Origin: an uncultured Desulfuromonadales bacterium
Lineage (GTDB): Bacteria; Desulfobacterota; Desulfuromonadia; Desulfuromonadales; Geopsychrobacteraceae
Length of the DNA stretch: 11,954 nt
Assembly (NCBI GenBank): GCA_945787295.1
Contig: CALZHQ010000098.1
Location: 1-11,954, forward strand
Reading direction: 5' to 3'
Shown: positions 1 to 7,892 of the stretch, piece by piece
Layout: the number at the start of each line of letters is the position of its first letter
Position numbering within the stretch: position 1 is the first letter of the stretch
Made by a program: the position numbers and the translations under genes
Notes under the pieces: model-generated
Databases searched by the model: none
Told to the model about the DNA's origin: nothing
The model's input: the letters and a program-made list of their open reading frames with translations, nothing else

Positions 1-44
1 TGACCACCAGCACCGGAAAACCGAAGTTCATATCTTTCAGCCAT
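1..44 (-). CDS. korC: 2-oxoglutarate:ferredoxin oxidoreductase gamma subunit, 5' fragment
   Basis: Only the first 14 codons are present; the gene runs off the left edge. The start is ATG at 44-42, with an AAAGGAG ribosome-binding site at 54-60 and 9 bases between. The visible residues begin MAERYELRFSGAGGQ, and the SGAGGQ glycine-rich turn is the usual N-terminal signature of the gamma subunit/domain of 2-oxoacid:ferredoxin oxidoreductases. It starts 25 bases after the korB stop, so it is the fourth gene of a korD-korA-korB-korC operon. In the holoenzyme the gamma subunit is thought to help bind coenzyme A. The identification rests on a short motif plus operon position, which together are quite convincing. 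Confidence 0.85.
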   Translation of the reverse strand, partial: MAERYELRFSGAGG

Positions 45-69
45 GATTCTAGTCTCCTTTAGGGTGGAT

Positions 70-885
70 TCAGGCGCCCTGAACGCGCTCGATAATTTTT
101 GCGTACTGCTCGCAGTACTCCGGCTTGTCTTCTTTGTAGAGAACACCAGTCAGAGTCTTGCCTTCGAGCTGCTCAGCAGTCATCTTGGACGCTGCGGCAA
201 CAGGCACAGCAATTTCCTTAAGACGCTTCATCATGTCGACGACACTGCGGAACTTGTTACGACGACCATAAGTGGTCGGGCAATCGTCGATAACTTCGAT
301 GATTGACATCCCCTTATGCTTAATACCCTCAGCGATCAGCTTATCGATCTGGGTCGCATGGAAAGCGGTAGTCCGGGCAACGAAGGTTGCACCAGCGCCG
401 ATTGCCAACTTGCTGATATCGAAAATGGGATCAGGGTTGCCGTAAGGAGTGGTCGACGCCTTGTCACCTGTCGGAGTACAAGGAGAAAACTGACCACCGG
501 TCATGCCGTAGATGTAGTTGTTCATCAACACATAAGTCATGTCGATGTTACGACGACAGGCATGGATGAAGTGGTTACCACCGATAGCGGTACCGTCACC
601 GTCACCACCACAGCAGATAACGTTCATTTCCGGCTTGGCCATTTTAACACCCGTAGCAAAAGCAGCTGCACGACCGTGTGCGGTGTGCAGGGTGTTGAAA
701 TCCATGTAGCCAGGCAGACGGCTAGCGCAACCGATACCGGAAACGATAGCAGTGTTGTTCTTCTCCAGACCACAGGTATCCATGGCGCGGATCAGACCCT
801 TCATGACGATTCCGTGGCCACAACCTGGGCACCAGATGTGCGGCAACTTACCGGGACGAATAGACTTTTCGTAATCGTAAGCCAT
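70..885 (-). CDS. korB: 2-oxoglutarate:ferredoxin oxidoreductase, beta (TPP-binding) subunit
   Basis: This 271-residue protein has the expected length for a stand-alone beta subunit of the 2-oxoacid:ferredoxin oxidoreductase family. It holds thiamine diphosphate and a 4Fe-4S cluster and carries out decarboxylation of 2-oxoglutarate in the cytoplasm. Visible motifs are CPGCGHG (Cys19, Cys22), GIGC (Cys53) and Cys202 in the DCPTTYGRRN stretch, which together are the likely cluster ligands. GGDGDG at 93-98 and the following NN at 122-123 form the TPP/Mg site. The ATG at 885 overlaps the last base of the korA stop (TAATG), and an ideal AAGGAGG site (893-899, 7-base spacing) lies inside the korA end, so translation is probably coupled. 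Other 2-oxoacid substrates, such as branched-chain acids, cannot be excluded from this subunit alone. Confidence 0.93.
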   Translation of the reverse strand: MAYDYEKSIRPGKLPHIWCPGCGHGIVMKGLIRAMDTCGLEKNNTAIVSGIGCASRLPGYMDFNTLHTAHGRAAAFATGVKMAKPEMNVICCGGDGDGTAIGGNHFIHACRRNIDMTYVLMNNYIYGMTGGQFSPCTPTGDKASTTPYGNPDPIFDISKLAIGAGATFVARTTAFHATQIDKLIAEGIKHKGMSIIEVIDDCPTTYGRRNKFRSVVDMMKRLKEIAVPVAAASKMTAEQLEGKTLTGVLYKEDKPEYCEQYAKIIERVQGA

Positions 886-2027
886 TAGAGGACCTCCTTA
901 ACCTGGTTAATGATCTCACCAGGGGTGAGAGGGTCACCGTCGACACGGTTAACACCAGCAAGCTTACAGTCATTCTTAACCAGACGCTCAACTTCAAAAA
1001 TCATCTGACCGAGATTCATTTCCGGAACAACGATCGCCTTAGCTTGCTTGCCAAGCTCAATCACGCGTTTTTCCGGGAACGGCCAGAGAGTGATCGGACG
1101 GAACAGGCCAGCCTTGATACCATCTTGACGCAGTTCGTTAACAGCATAACGAGCGGAACGGGCACTGGACCCGTAAGCAAGAATAATGACTTCAGCATCT
1201 TCAGTCAGGTACTCTTCATTCAGTTCGATATCTGCGCGGGCTTCCGGGCACTCAACCTTGGCAATCTGACGACGTTCTTCAAAGTCGACCAGGCTTGCCT
1301 TGGTGGTCGGGAAACCATCAGCAGCTTTGTTCAGGCCGGTAACATGGAAACGGTATTCAGAACCGAAGGCTGCCAGAGGCGGAACATCGGTATCCGATTT
1401 CGCATCAAACGGCTTGTAGTCTTCCGGAGAACAGGTCGGAGCGGCACGATCAATGACTTCCAGCTCACCCGGCTCGGGGAACTCGATCCGCTCACGCATG
1501 TGACCAACGATCTCGTCGAACAGGACCTGAACCGGCATACGGTATTTCTCAGCCAGGTTAAAAGCACGGACGGTCTCGGAGAAGATCTCCTGACAGGATG
1601 CCGGAGCAACAGCGATCGCAGCGTGGTCACCGTGGGTCCCCCAACGGGCCTGCATAACGTCAGACTGGCCAGGGCCGGTCGGCATACCGGTCGAAGGACC
1701 GCCACGCATAACGTTGACGATGACACAGGGAGTCTCAGCGATACAGGCATAACCGATCAGTTCCTGCTTCAGGGAGACACCGGGACCGGATGTAGCGGTC
1801 AGCGACTTTGCGCCGGTTAAGGAAGCTCCGATAACCGATGCCATCGCAGCGATTTCGTCTTCCATCTGAATAAACTTGCCACCGACTTTAGGAAGTTCTT
1901 CAGACATAACTTCCGCAACTTCGGTAGAGGGAGTGATGGGGTAGCCGCCGAAAAATGTGCAGCCTGCATAGATAGCACCCATGGCGCATGCAGTGTTCCC
2001 CTGTAATAGAGCTACTTTTTTAGCCAC
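885..2027 (-). CDS. korA: 2-oxoglutarate:ferredoxin oxidoreductase, alpha subunit
   Basis: This 380-residue alpha subunit contains the pyrimidine-binding half of the TPP site (about residues 12-190) and a C-terminal transketolase-like domain (about 275-365). Motifs seen are YPITPSTE at 29-36, the acidic QMEDE around 54-58, TSGPG at 79-83, GGPSTGMPTGP at 109-119 and GDH at 133-135, all typical of KorA/VorB proteins. The start is GTG at 2027-2025, supported by AGGAGG at 2035-2040 with 7-base spacing; the next in-frame ATG would remove conserved N-terminal sequence. It lies 21 bases after korD and overlaps korB by one base. With KorB, KorC and KorD it should interconvert 2-oxoglutarate and succinyl-CoA using low-potential electrons, either oxidatively in the TCA cycle or reductively. 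The substrate is inferred from motifs and the mdh neighbour. Confidence 0.93.
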   Translation of the reverse strand: MAKKVALLQGNTACAMGAIYAGCTFFGGYPITPSTEVAEVMSEELPKVGGKFIQMEDEIAAMASVIGASLTGAKSLTATSGPGVSLKQELIGYACIAETPCVIVNVMRGGPSTGMPTGPGQSDVMQARWGTHGDHAAIAVAPASCQEIFSETVRAFNLAEKYRMPVQVLFDEIVGHMRERIEFPEPGELEVIDRAAPTCSPEDYKPFDAKSDTDVPPLAAFGSEYRFHVTGLNKAADGFPTTKASLVDFEERRQIAKVECPEARADIELNEEYLTEDAEVIILAYGSSARSARYAVNELRQDGIKAGLFRPITLWPFPEKRVIELGKQAKAIVVPEMNLGQMIFEVERLVKNDCKLAGVNRVDGDPLTPGEIINQVKEVL

Positions 2028-2048
2028 GAAACGACCTCCTATAGCGTC

Positions 2049-2243
2049 CTAAAGCTTGTGAACTTTAATTGCGAAATCAGGGCAGCGTAATTCACACTGA
2101 TTACATGCGATACATGCATCAGCATTGGCGACCTTGACAACAAATGCGTCCATCTCAAGAACCTTGGTAGGGCAGAATTCAGCACAGATAGCACACCCTT
2201 TGCAGTATCTCTCGATGATTTCGATTTCCGCTTTCGCGCTCAT
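2049..2243 (-). CDS. korD: 2-oxoglutarate:ferredoxin oxidoreductase delta subunit, two-cluster 4Fe-4S ferredoxin
   Basis: This 64-residue ferredoxin-type polypeptide carries two complete 4Fe-4S motifs: Cys14, 17, 20 and 24 in CKGCAICAEFCP, and Cys44, 47, 50 and 54 in CIACNQCELRCP. All eight ligands are intact. As the delta subunit it would carry electrons between the TPP/iron-sulfur centre of KorB and an external ferredoxin. The ATG start is preceded by AAAGGAG (2254-2260, 10-base spacing). It is the first gene of the operon, 21 bases upstream of korA, and its own upstream region carries a palindromic operator-like site at 2345-2354. A free ferredoxin could look the same, but position in the operon favours KorD. 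Confidence 0.92.
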   Translation of the reverse strand: MSAKAEIEIIERYCKGCAICAEFCPTKVLEMDAFVVKVANADACIACNQCELRCPDFAIKVHKL

Positions 2244-2324
2244 TAGCGTCTTTCTCCTTTACACGTGATTTGCTGCTATTAACAGAACAGCTTGACCGAA
2301 GCGGCGGAATCCTATCACAAGCGG

Positions 2325-2354
2325 CTAATATGCGCCAGATAAAATTGTATACAA
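2325..2354 (-). promoter_or_regulatory. Tentative korDABC promoter
   Basis: A weak sigma-70-like pair reads TTGTAT (2349-2354) and TATTAG (2325-2330) with an 18-base spacer on the minus strand, about 80 bases upstream of korD. Neither box is close to consensus. The -35 box coincides with the GTATAC palindrome, so the promoter may be activator-dependent or differently placed. Some start site must exist here, because the mdh terminator at 2449-2476 separates korD from the upstream gene. The exact boxes are a guess. Confidence 0.3.
2345..2354. promoter_or_regulatory. Palindromic operator-like site upstream of korD
   Basis: TTGTATACAA is a perfect 10-base palindrome about 100 bases upstream of the korD start. 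Its core (TGTATACA) is shared with the 15-base palindrome overlapping the mdh -10 box at 3526-3540. I saw no other GTATAC palindrome in the gene upstream regions of the window. GTATAC-centred palindromes of this kind are known for some FadR/FCD-type GntR repressors (from recall), but the regulator is not identified here. Confidence 0.5.
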
Positions 2355-2448
2355 GAATACCCGCCCTACTTTAGTACTTTGCATCGTCTTTCTGCGGCAG
2401 ACGAAGCTTCTTATCTTTATTCGACTTTTCGAATATTTATACGTAAGA

Positions 2449-2476
2449 AGAAGGGCAGCCGGATGGCTGCCCTTCT
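2449..2476 (-). terminator. Rho-independent terminator of mdh
   Basis: A perfect 12-base stem (AGAAGGGCAGCC, 2449-2460, against 2465-2476) with a 4-base loop starts 25 bases past the mdh stop codon. Read on the minus strand the stem is followed by a T-rich stretch (TTCTTACGTATAAAT), which is not a pure T run but fits a terminator. It separates mdh from the korDABC operon, so the two units need separate promoters. Confidence 0.85.
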
Positions 2477-2501
2477 GGATCAATCCAGATCAGGATAACA
2501 C

Positions 2502-3509
<1,008 letters not shown>

Positions 3510-3525
3510 TCACACTAGATAGCGG

Positions 3526-3540
3526 TGTATACAGTATACA
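3526..3540. promoter_or_regulatory. 15-base palindromic operator-like site overlapping the mdh -10 box
   Basis: TGTATACAGTATACA is a perfect 7-1-7 inverted repeat. It covers the mdh -10 box (3531-3536) and reaches the predicted transcription start, the usual place for a repressor site. The same TGTATAC half-site occurs in the palindrome upstream of korD (2345-2354). Confidence 0.6.
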
Positions 3541-3559
3541 AACAATTTTTGACTGTCAA
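3531..3559 (-). promoter_or_regulatory. mdh promoter, sigma-70 type
   Basis: On the minus strand a perfect -35 TTGACA (3554-3559) is followed after exactly 17 bases by TACTGT (3531-3536). The predicted start near 3524 gives a leader of about 90 bases. An overlapping alternative -10, TATACT, would leave only 15 bases of spacing. Confidence 0.75.
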
Positions 3560-3681
3560 GAGCCTTTGCGCTTTGAAGTAAAATTATCTATACCGAGAAA
3601 TCAAACATCCTAAAAGTTTGTTTTTTAAGGTTTTTTCATGCAGCACTGGACATGGTTGAAATTGATCTCAAGCGGCAAACC

Positions 3682-3749
3682 AAAAAAAAGCATCTCCCCA
3701 CTCCGGTCGCAAGAAAAAACGACTTTTTTCAAGAGGATAAATGCTTTTT
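3682..3749 (-). terminator. Possible weak terminator after the LysM lipoprotein gene
   Basis: Downstream of the lipoprotein stop, a 9-base inverted repeat (AAAAAGCAT at 3685-3693 with 3741-3749) encloses a 7-bp A/T hairpin with a GTCG loop (3713-3730). On the minus strand the outer arm runs straight into eight T (3682-3689). The stems are AT-rich, so efficiency is doubtful. No better terminator lies between this gene and mdh. Confidence 0.35.
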
Positions 3750-3772
3750 GTGAGGGGATAATCCACCGGTCC

Positions 3773-4453
3773 TCAAAAAAGGTTCAGCTCTTCCGCTTCC
3801 TGCCTGGCCGCTTCGATCTCTTCAGAACTCTTATCTCTTGGAACCAGCAGGAGCTGGCCGGGGAAAATCTCTTGCGGATCTTTGATCTGGTCACGATTGG
3901 CTTTGTAGATTAATGGCCAGAGCATTTTATCTTTATAGACTTCAGGCTTCGCCGAAATTGTTGCCAAGTTATCACCGGCAGCAACCTCAACCTGATCAAC
4001 AAGCTTTAATTCCGGCACTGGCGGGCTTTTCACGACAGGCTTCGGCGCCGGCTCTTTCTTTTCAGCTGGCTTCTTGGCCTCAGCTTGTTGCTTGCGCACA
4101 AGTTCCGCCTGAGCTTTTTCCTCGGCCAGGCGCTTTTCCTCGGCCAGGCGCTTCTGTTCCAGTTGATACTGTCGCTTGCGCTGAACGGTCTCAGCGAGTG
4201 CCTTGTTAGAATAATCACGGGCAAGCCCAAGAGACTTCTCCGCCTCGCGGTAATGACCCTGCTGAACCAGCTTTTCTGCGATACTTAATTCATTCGTAGC
4301 AAGTGCGTAGTGTTCTGCTGCCAGCTGAGAAGCCCCTGCCGCATAGGCATAAGCGACTACGTTGCGAGTATCTTCAAGTTCTGCAACCGGCGGCTTGGCA
4401 CAGGCAGCCAATAACACAACACCGACTATGACAATCATCAGGCGATTATACAT
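3773..4453 (-). CDS. DUF4398-like / LysM-domain lipoprotein
   Basis: I chose the ATG at 4453 (226 residues), preceded by GAGGGCAG, over a TTG five codons upstream. The N-terminus is a lipoprotein signal: a short hydrophobic run ending LLAAC, with Cys18 as the lipidation site, so the protein should be membrane anchored and exported. Residues about 24-95 are helical and resemble DUF4398 proteins (VVAYAYAAGASQLA). A charged Lys/Glu/Ala coiled coil follows to about 128, including a twofold KRLAEE repeat encoded by an 18-bp DNA repeat, then a Pro/Lys-rich linker (129-147). Residues about 155-206 form a LysM domain (AAGDNLATIS ... IFPGQLLLVP), which usually binds peptidoglycan. It begins 37 bases after aspS and is probably cotranscribed. 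A role linking the envelope to the cell wall is inferred only. Confidence 0.82.
   Translation of the reverse strand: MYNRLMIVIVGVVLLAACAKPPVAELEDTRNVVAYAYAAGASQLAAEHYALATNELSIAEKLVQQGHYREAEKSLGLARDYSNKALAETVQRKRQYQLEQKRLAEEKRLAEEKAQAELVRKQQAEAKKPAEKKEPAPKPVVKSPPVPELKLVDQVEVAAGDNLATISAKPEVYKDKMLWPLIYKANRDQIKDPQEIFPGQLLLVPRDKSSEEIEAARQEAEELNLF
4116..4153. repeat. 18-bp tandem repeat, 2.1 copies, in the coiled-coil coding region
   Basis: Bases 4116-4153 repeat exactly with period 18 and encode two copies of KRLAEE in the lipoprotein. Copy-number change would keep the frame and simply lengthen or shorten the helix. Confidence 0.85.
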
Positions 4454-4490
4454 CTGCCCTCTTTTCAATCGTTAAGTTCAGGTTATTGCC

Positions 4491-6281
4491 TTACTGCTTT
4501 TGTCGTGCCCGCAAGCGGATTCCCAGCTCCTGCAGCTGCTTTTCATTGACATCATTAGGCGCTTCAGAAAGCAGACAGGTGGCCTTCTGGGTTTTCGGAA
4601 ATGCAATCACATCGCGGATCGAATCAGCACCGGTCAGAATCATCATCAAACGATCAAGTCCGAAAGCGATACCACCATGCGGTGGCGCACCGTAGCTGAG
4701 GGCATCAAGCAGGAAGCCAAACTTTTCCCGCTGTTCCTCTTCATCGATACCGAGCATCTCAAACATCCGAGACTGAACTGCCTGATCATGGATACGGATG
4801 CTGCCCCCGCCGACTTCCGAACCATTGAGCACCAGATCGTAGGCCTGGGCACGAACCTTACCCGGTTCTGAATCCAACAGCGGAATATCTTCCTCCAACG
4901 GCGACGTGAAGGGATGGTGCACCGCAACGTGGCGCCTTTCACCTTCATCGTATTCAAACAGCGGGAAATCGGTAATCCAGACAAACTTATAATCGGTCTT
5001 GTCTGCCAAGCCCAGCTTCTGCCCAAGGTGAGCGCGCAAACGGCCCAGAGCTTCGTTAGCGACGCGAGGTTTATCAGCCATAAACAGTAGCAGATCACCA
5101 ACCTCTGCGCCCAATTTATCATTCAACGCCGCAAGTTCCTCGGCAGTAAAAAACTTTGCAATCGGCGACTGCCAACCTTCCTCGGTCACCTTGACCCAAG
5201 CCAGCCCCTTGGCACCGTAGATCTTGACATAATCGGTCAGATCATCCAGTTCCTTGCGAGAGAAGGTCGCACAGCCCTTGGCATTAAGTGCTTTTACCAG
5301 ACCACCTTTTGCCGCCACATCAGCAAAAACTTTAAAATTTGAACCGGCCACCAGGTCAGTGATGGTGATCAGTTCCAGATCAAAGCGCAGATCGGGGTTG
5401 TCAACACCGAAACGATCCATCGCCTCAGAGTAAGAAAGGCGTGCCATCGGCAGCGAGACTTCAGCCCCGATCGCTTCCTTGAAGATGGTTGCGATCATTC
5501 CTTCCATCACCCCCATGACATCATCGCGATTGACATAACTCAGCTCGCAGTCGATCTGGGTAAATTCCGGCTGGCGGTCGGCGCGCAGGTCCTCATCACG
5601 GAAGCACTTGACGATCTGGAAATAGCGGTCGAAACCTGAGACCATCAGCAACTGCTTGAACAGCTGCGGAGACTGTGGCAAAGCGTAGAAGTTGCCGGTA
5701 TTTACCCGACTCGGCACCAGGTAATCGCGGGCTCCCTCTGGGGTACTCTTAGTCAAGACCGGTGTTTCGATCTCAAGAAAACCTTCACCATCAAGATAGT
5801 TACGCACCGTTTTTGCGACCAGGTGACGCATCACCAGATTATTCTGCAAGGCAGGTCGACGCAGATCGAGATAACGATATTTCAGGCGAATATTTTCCGC
5901 AACTTCAGAAAATTCGTCGATCATGAACGGCGGAGTTTCTGATCGATTGAGAATTTTCAGCTCACTGATCTCAACTTCAACCTCACCGGTTTTCATCTTC
6001 GGGTTGACAGTCCCCTCGGGCCGAGGAGAAACTTTGCCCTTGGCTGCCAGCACGAATTCGTTCCGTACCTGCTCCGCCTTCTGCAACGAAGCAAGATCAC
6101 GGTCCGGATCAAGAGCCAACTGAATAACGCCTTCCCGATCGCGCAGGTCAATAAATATCAATCCGCCATGATCTCGCCGCCGCTGCACCCAACCCATCAG
6201 ACATACTTCCTGGCCAATATTTGCAGCTGCTAGGTCACCACAGCGATGAGTTCTTTTCCAGTTTCCGAGTTGATCGTTCAA
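4491..6281 (-). CDS. aspS: Aspartyl-tRNA synthetase, bacterial type, probably non-discriminating
   Basis: This 596-residue bacterial-type class II AspRS attaches aspartate to tRNA. It has an N-terminal OB-fold anticodon-binding domain (about 16-105), a catalytic core, and the bacterial GAD insertion (about 290-415). Motif 2 is [16 protein letters not shown] (227-242), QSPQLFKQ lies at 203-210, and motif 3 is [11 protein letters not shown] (537-547). The start is TTG at 6281-6279 with GGAGG upstream; the next ATG (residue 29) would cut the OB-fold. His38 in RRRDHGG and Gly90 in RPEG sit where discriminating enzymes such as E. coli's have Leu and Lys. From recall of the P. aeruginosa and H. pylori work, His/Gly here goes with charging both tRNA-Asp and tRNA-Asn. 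It has its own promoter at 6343-6372 and is followed by the lipoprotein gene. Confidence 0.96.
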   Translation of the reverse strand: MNDQLGNWKRTHRCGDLAAANIGQEVCLMGWVQRRRDHGGLIFIDLRDREGVIQLALDPDRDLASLQKAEQVRNEFVLAAKGKVSPRPEGTVNPKMKTGEVEVEISELKILNRSETPPFMIDEFSEVAENIRLKYRYLDLRRPALQNNLVMRHLVAKTVRNYLDGEGFLEIETPVLTKSTPEGARDYLVPSRVNTGNFYALPQSPQLFKQLLMVSGFDRYFQIVKCFRDEDLRADRQPEFTQIDCELSYVNRDDVMGVMEGMIATIFKEAIGAEVSLPMARLSYSEAMDRFGVDNPDLRFDLELITITDLVAGSNFKVFADVAAKGGLVKALNAKGCATFSRKELDDLTDYVKIYGAKGLAWVKVTEEGWQSPIAKFFTAEELAALNDKLGAEVGDLLLFMADKPRVANEALGRLRAHLGQKLGLADKTDYKFVWITDFPLFEYDEGERRHVAVHHPFTSPLEEDIPLLDSEPGKVRAQAYDLVLNGSEVGGGSIRIHDQAVQSRMFEMLGIDEEEQREKFGFLLDALSYGAPPHGGIAFGLDRLMMILTGADSIRDVIAFPKTQKATCLLSEAPNDVNEKQLQELGIRLRARQKQ

Positions 6282-6342
6282 AACTGTTCCTCCAAATGAA
6301 GTTCCGATATAAACGGCATACTTTTATGATCGGCAAACGTTG

Positions 6343-6372
6343 ATTATATGAATCAGTTTCTCTACCGGTCAA
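6343..6372 (-). promoter_or_regulatory. aspS promoter, sigma-70 type
   Basis: On the minus strand TTGACC (6367-6372) is separated by 18 bases from a perfect TATAAT (6343-6348). The predicted start near 6336 gives a leader of about 55 bases. It lies in the 127-bp gap after hisS, so aspS and the lipoprotein gene can be transcribed without hisS. Confidence 0.7.
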
Positions 6373-6391
6373 GCAGAAGCGGAGCCGGCAA

Positions 6392-6410
6392 AGTTTAAAT
6401 TTTTTAAACT
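6392..6410 (-). other. AT-rich inverted repeat at the hisS stop codon
   Basis: AGTTTAAA at 6392-6399 pairs with TTTAAACT at 6403-6410 around three bases, overlapping the hisS TAG stop. The stem has one G-C pair and no T run after it on the minus strand, so a terminator role is weak. Confidence 0.4.
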
Positions 6411-7674
6411 ATTCTGGCAGACCCGACAGCTTGCTCGTCAAGGTTGTGGCCAAACTGTCCAATGCCACTGTCGCTTGACTGCTGTCAGTCATGTCTTTGA
6501 GTTGCACCTGCCCCGACGTCAGCTCCTCATCCCCCAGAATCAGTGTGTAAGCTGCTTTCAACTTATTGGCGCGACGCATCTGCGCTTTCAGGCTCTTGCC
6601 TTGATAATCCATCTCTGCGCGAATGCCAGCGCGTTGCAGTTCGGTCATCAGCACAAACGCCTGGTCGGCAGCCTCTTCACCCATGGCGGCAATAAAAAGT
6701 TGCGGCACCTCAGGTGCGATCCGCCCTTCCCCCTTCATCAGGACCAAGCGCTCGACACCGATCGCAAAACCGATACCCGGCAGAGCTGGCCCACCGAGAC
6801 TTTCGACCAAGCCATCATAGCGACCTCCAGCGGCGACTGCGTTCTGCGAGCCGAGCTGATCGGTGACCATTTCAAAGGTGGTGCGGACATAATAATCGAG
6901 GCCGCGTACCATCCGGGTATTCACCTCAAAGGGGATGGCTAAAGCTGACAGATGTTTCTTCACGGCAGAAAAATGCACCTCACAGACGTCACACAGATGT
7001 TCAAGCACTGCTGGAGCATCGACGGTCGCTTCTTTACACCCGGCAGCCTTACAATCAAGGACCCGCAGCGGATTGCTCTGGTAGCGCCGCTGGCAATCCG
7101 GGCAGAGTTTGTCGAGCCGCTGCTCGAGATAGTCGATTAATTGCTGACGGTAAGCGGGCCGGCATTCCGGGCAGCCGAGAGAATTAACTTGCAGGGAAAC
7201 GGCCTCGATCCCGATCTGGCAGAAATACTGATGCAGCATCGCCAGAACCTGAGCATCGATCTTCGGATCTTCAACCCCGAGGACCTCGGCACCGATCTGA
7301 TGAAATTGACGGTAACGACCTTTTTGCGGCCGCTCGTAACGGAACATCGGCCCCATATAGTAGAGCTTGGAGACCGGATCAAGATTATATAATTTATTCT
7401 GGATAAAGGAACGCATGACCGGTGCCGTCCCTTCGGGGCGCAGAGTCAGTGAGTTATTGCTCTTATCATCGAAAGTGTACATCTCTTTTTCGACAATATC
7501 GGTCGTCTCGCCGATGGAACGGCAGAACAGCTCGGTCTTTTCCACGGCCGGGGTCCGAATTTCAGCAAAACCGAAAGTCCCAAAAACCTCACGGGCCGTC
7601 GCCTCAAGGAACTGCCAGGTTTCAATATCGCCCGGCAGGATGTCATTCATCCCTTTAATTGCTGTAATACTCAA
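6409..7674 (-). CDS. hisS: Histidyl-tRNA synthetase
   Basis: This class II HisRS charges tRNA-His in the cytoplasm. I chose the TTG at 7674 (421 residues): an AAAAGGAAT site lies 5' of it and the protein then starts SITAIKGMNDILPG, matching the usual HisRS N-terminus. A GTG at 7701 in the same frame has no ribosome-binding site. Motifs, numbered from this start: motif 2 FRYERPQKGRYRQFHQ (111-126), the HisRS-specific RGLDYY (257-262) and AGGRYDG (282-288), motif 3 GIGFAIGVERL (300-310), then a C-terminal anticodon-binding domain from about 325. The insertion between motif 2 and RGLDYY carries paired cysteines (168/171, 191/194, 228/231, plus 208 and 213). It follows the GGDEF gene by 218 bp and precedes aspS by 127 bp. 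Confidence 0.95.
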   Translation of the reverse strand: MSITAIKGMNDILPGDIETWQFLEATAREVFGTFGFAEIRTPAVEKTELFCRSIGETTDIVEKEMYTFDDKSNNSLTLRPEGTAPVMRSFIQNKLYNLDPVSKLYYMGPMFRYERPQKGRYRQFHQIGAEVLGVEDPKIDAQVLAMLHQYFCQIGIEAVSLQVNSLGCPECRPAYRQQLIDYLEQRLDKLCPDCQRRYQSNPLRVLDCKAAGCKEATVDAPAVLEHLCDVCEVHFSAVKKHLSALAIPFEVNTRMVRGLDYYVRTTFEMVTDQLGSQNAVAAGGRYDGLVESLGGPALPGIGFAIGVERLVLMKGEGRIAPEVPQLFIAAMGEEAADQAFVLMTELQRAGIRAEMDYQGKSLKAQMRRANKLKAAYTLILGDEELTSGQVQLKDMTDSSQATVALDSLATTLTSKLSGLPE

Positions 7675-7892
7675 AGGCTTATTCCTTTTCTTGCTAACCA
7701 CTGAAATTGCTTATCTAGCCTTGACCCGATTGCGCACACAAGCCCGACAAGATACCTTATTTTGGCCGAGACTAAAAGGGGGCACAGAGATATTTCAGCG
7801 TTTTTTTTATCAGGAAGAGAAAGATGGGATTTTTGGTTAATCAAGCAATAAGTCGAAAAGGCCAGAAGACCGAAGAAGCCGAAGACAGAATC
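7675..7892. other. 218-bp gap between the GGDEF regulator gene and hisS
   Basis: This gap should hold the end of the regulator transcript and the hisS promoter. I find no convincing hairpin terminator. The only -10-like box with some merit is TATCTT on the minus strand around 7753-7758, with no good -35. A run of eight A on the minus strand (around 7803-7810) and short CCGAAGA direct repeats (around 7868-7885) are the only other structure seen. Confidence 0.4.

Noticed and set aside
316..888. Long plus-strand open frame (190 codons) opposite korB
   Set aside because: It lies entirely antisense to a well-supported gene, shows no recognisable protein features and is explained by codon bias on the other strand.
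1044..1820. Long plus-strand open frame (258 codons) opposite korA
   Set aside because: It is antisense to korA, whose motifs are unmistakable; the translation has no domain or signal features and no ribosome-binding site.
2318..2340. TGGCGC-containing sequence upstream of korD as a sigma-54 (-24/-12) promoter
   Set aside because: The GG is not followed by GC at the required distance, and the TTGC element is missing.
3604..3630. CAAAC/GTTTG pair followed by T6 as a plus-strand terminator
   Set aside because: The stem is only 5 bp with a 9-base loop, and no plus-strand gene lies upstream to terminate.
3638..3913. Plus-strand open frame between mdh and the lipoprotein gene
   Set aside because: Its second half is antisense to the lipoprotein gene and its first half is low-complexity AT-rich DNA. 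No promoter or credible ribosome-binding site was seen.
7675..7701. GTG at 7701 as the hisS start
   Set aside because: There is no ribosome-binding site before it. The TTG at 7674 has one and gives the usual HisRS N-terminus.
7717..7760. GC-rich stretch upstream of hisS as a possible tRNA or structured RNA
   Set aside because: No cloverleaf arms or T-loop sequence could be fitted, and the apparent CTTG/CAAG symmetry is only 4 bases long.
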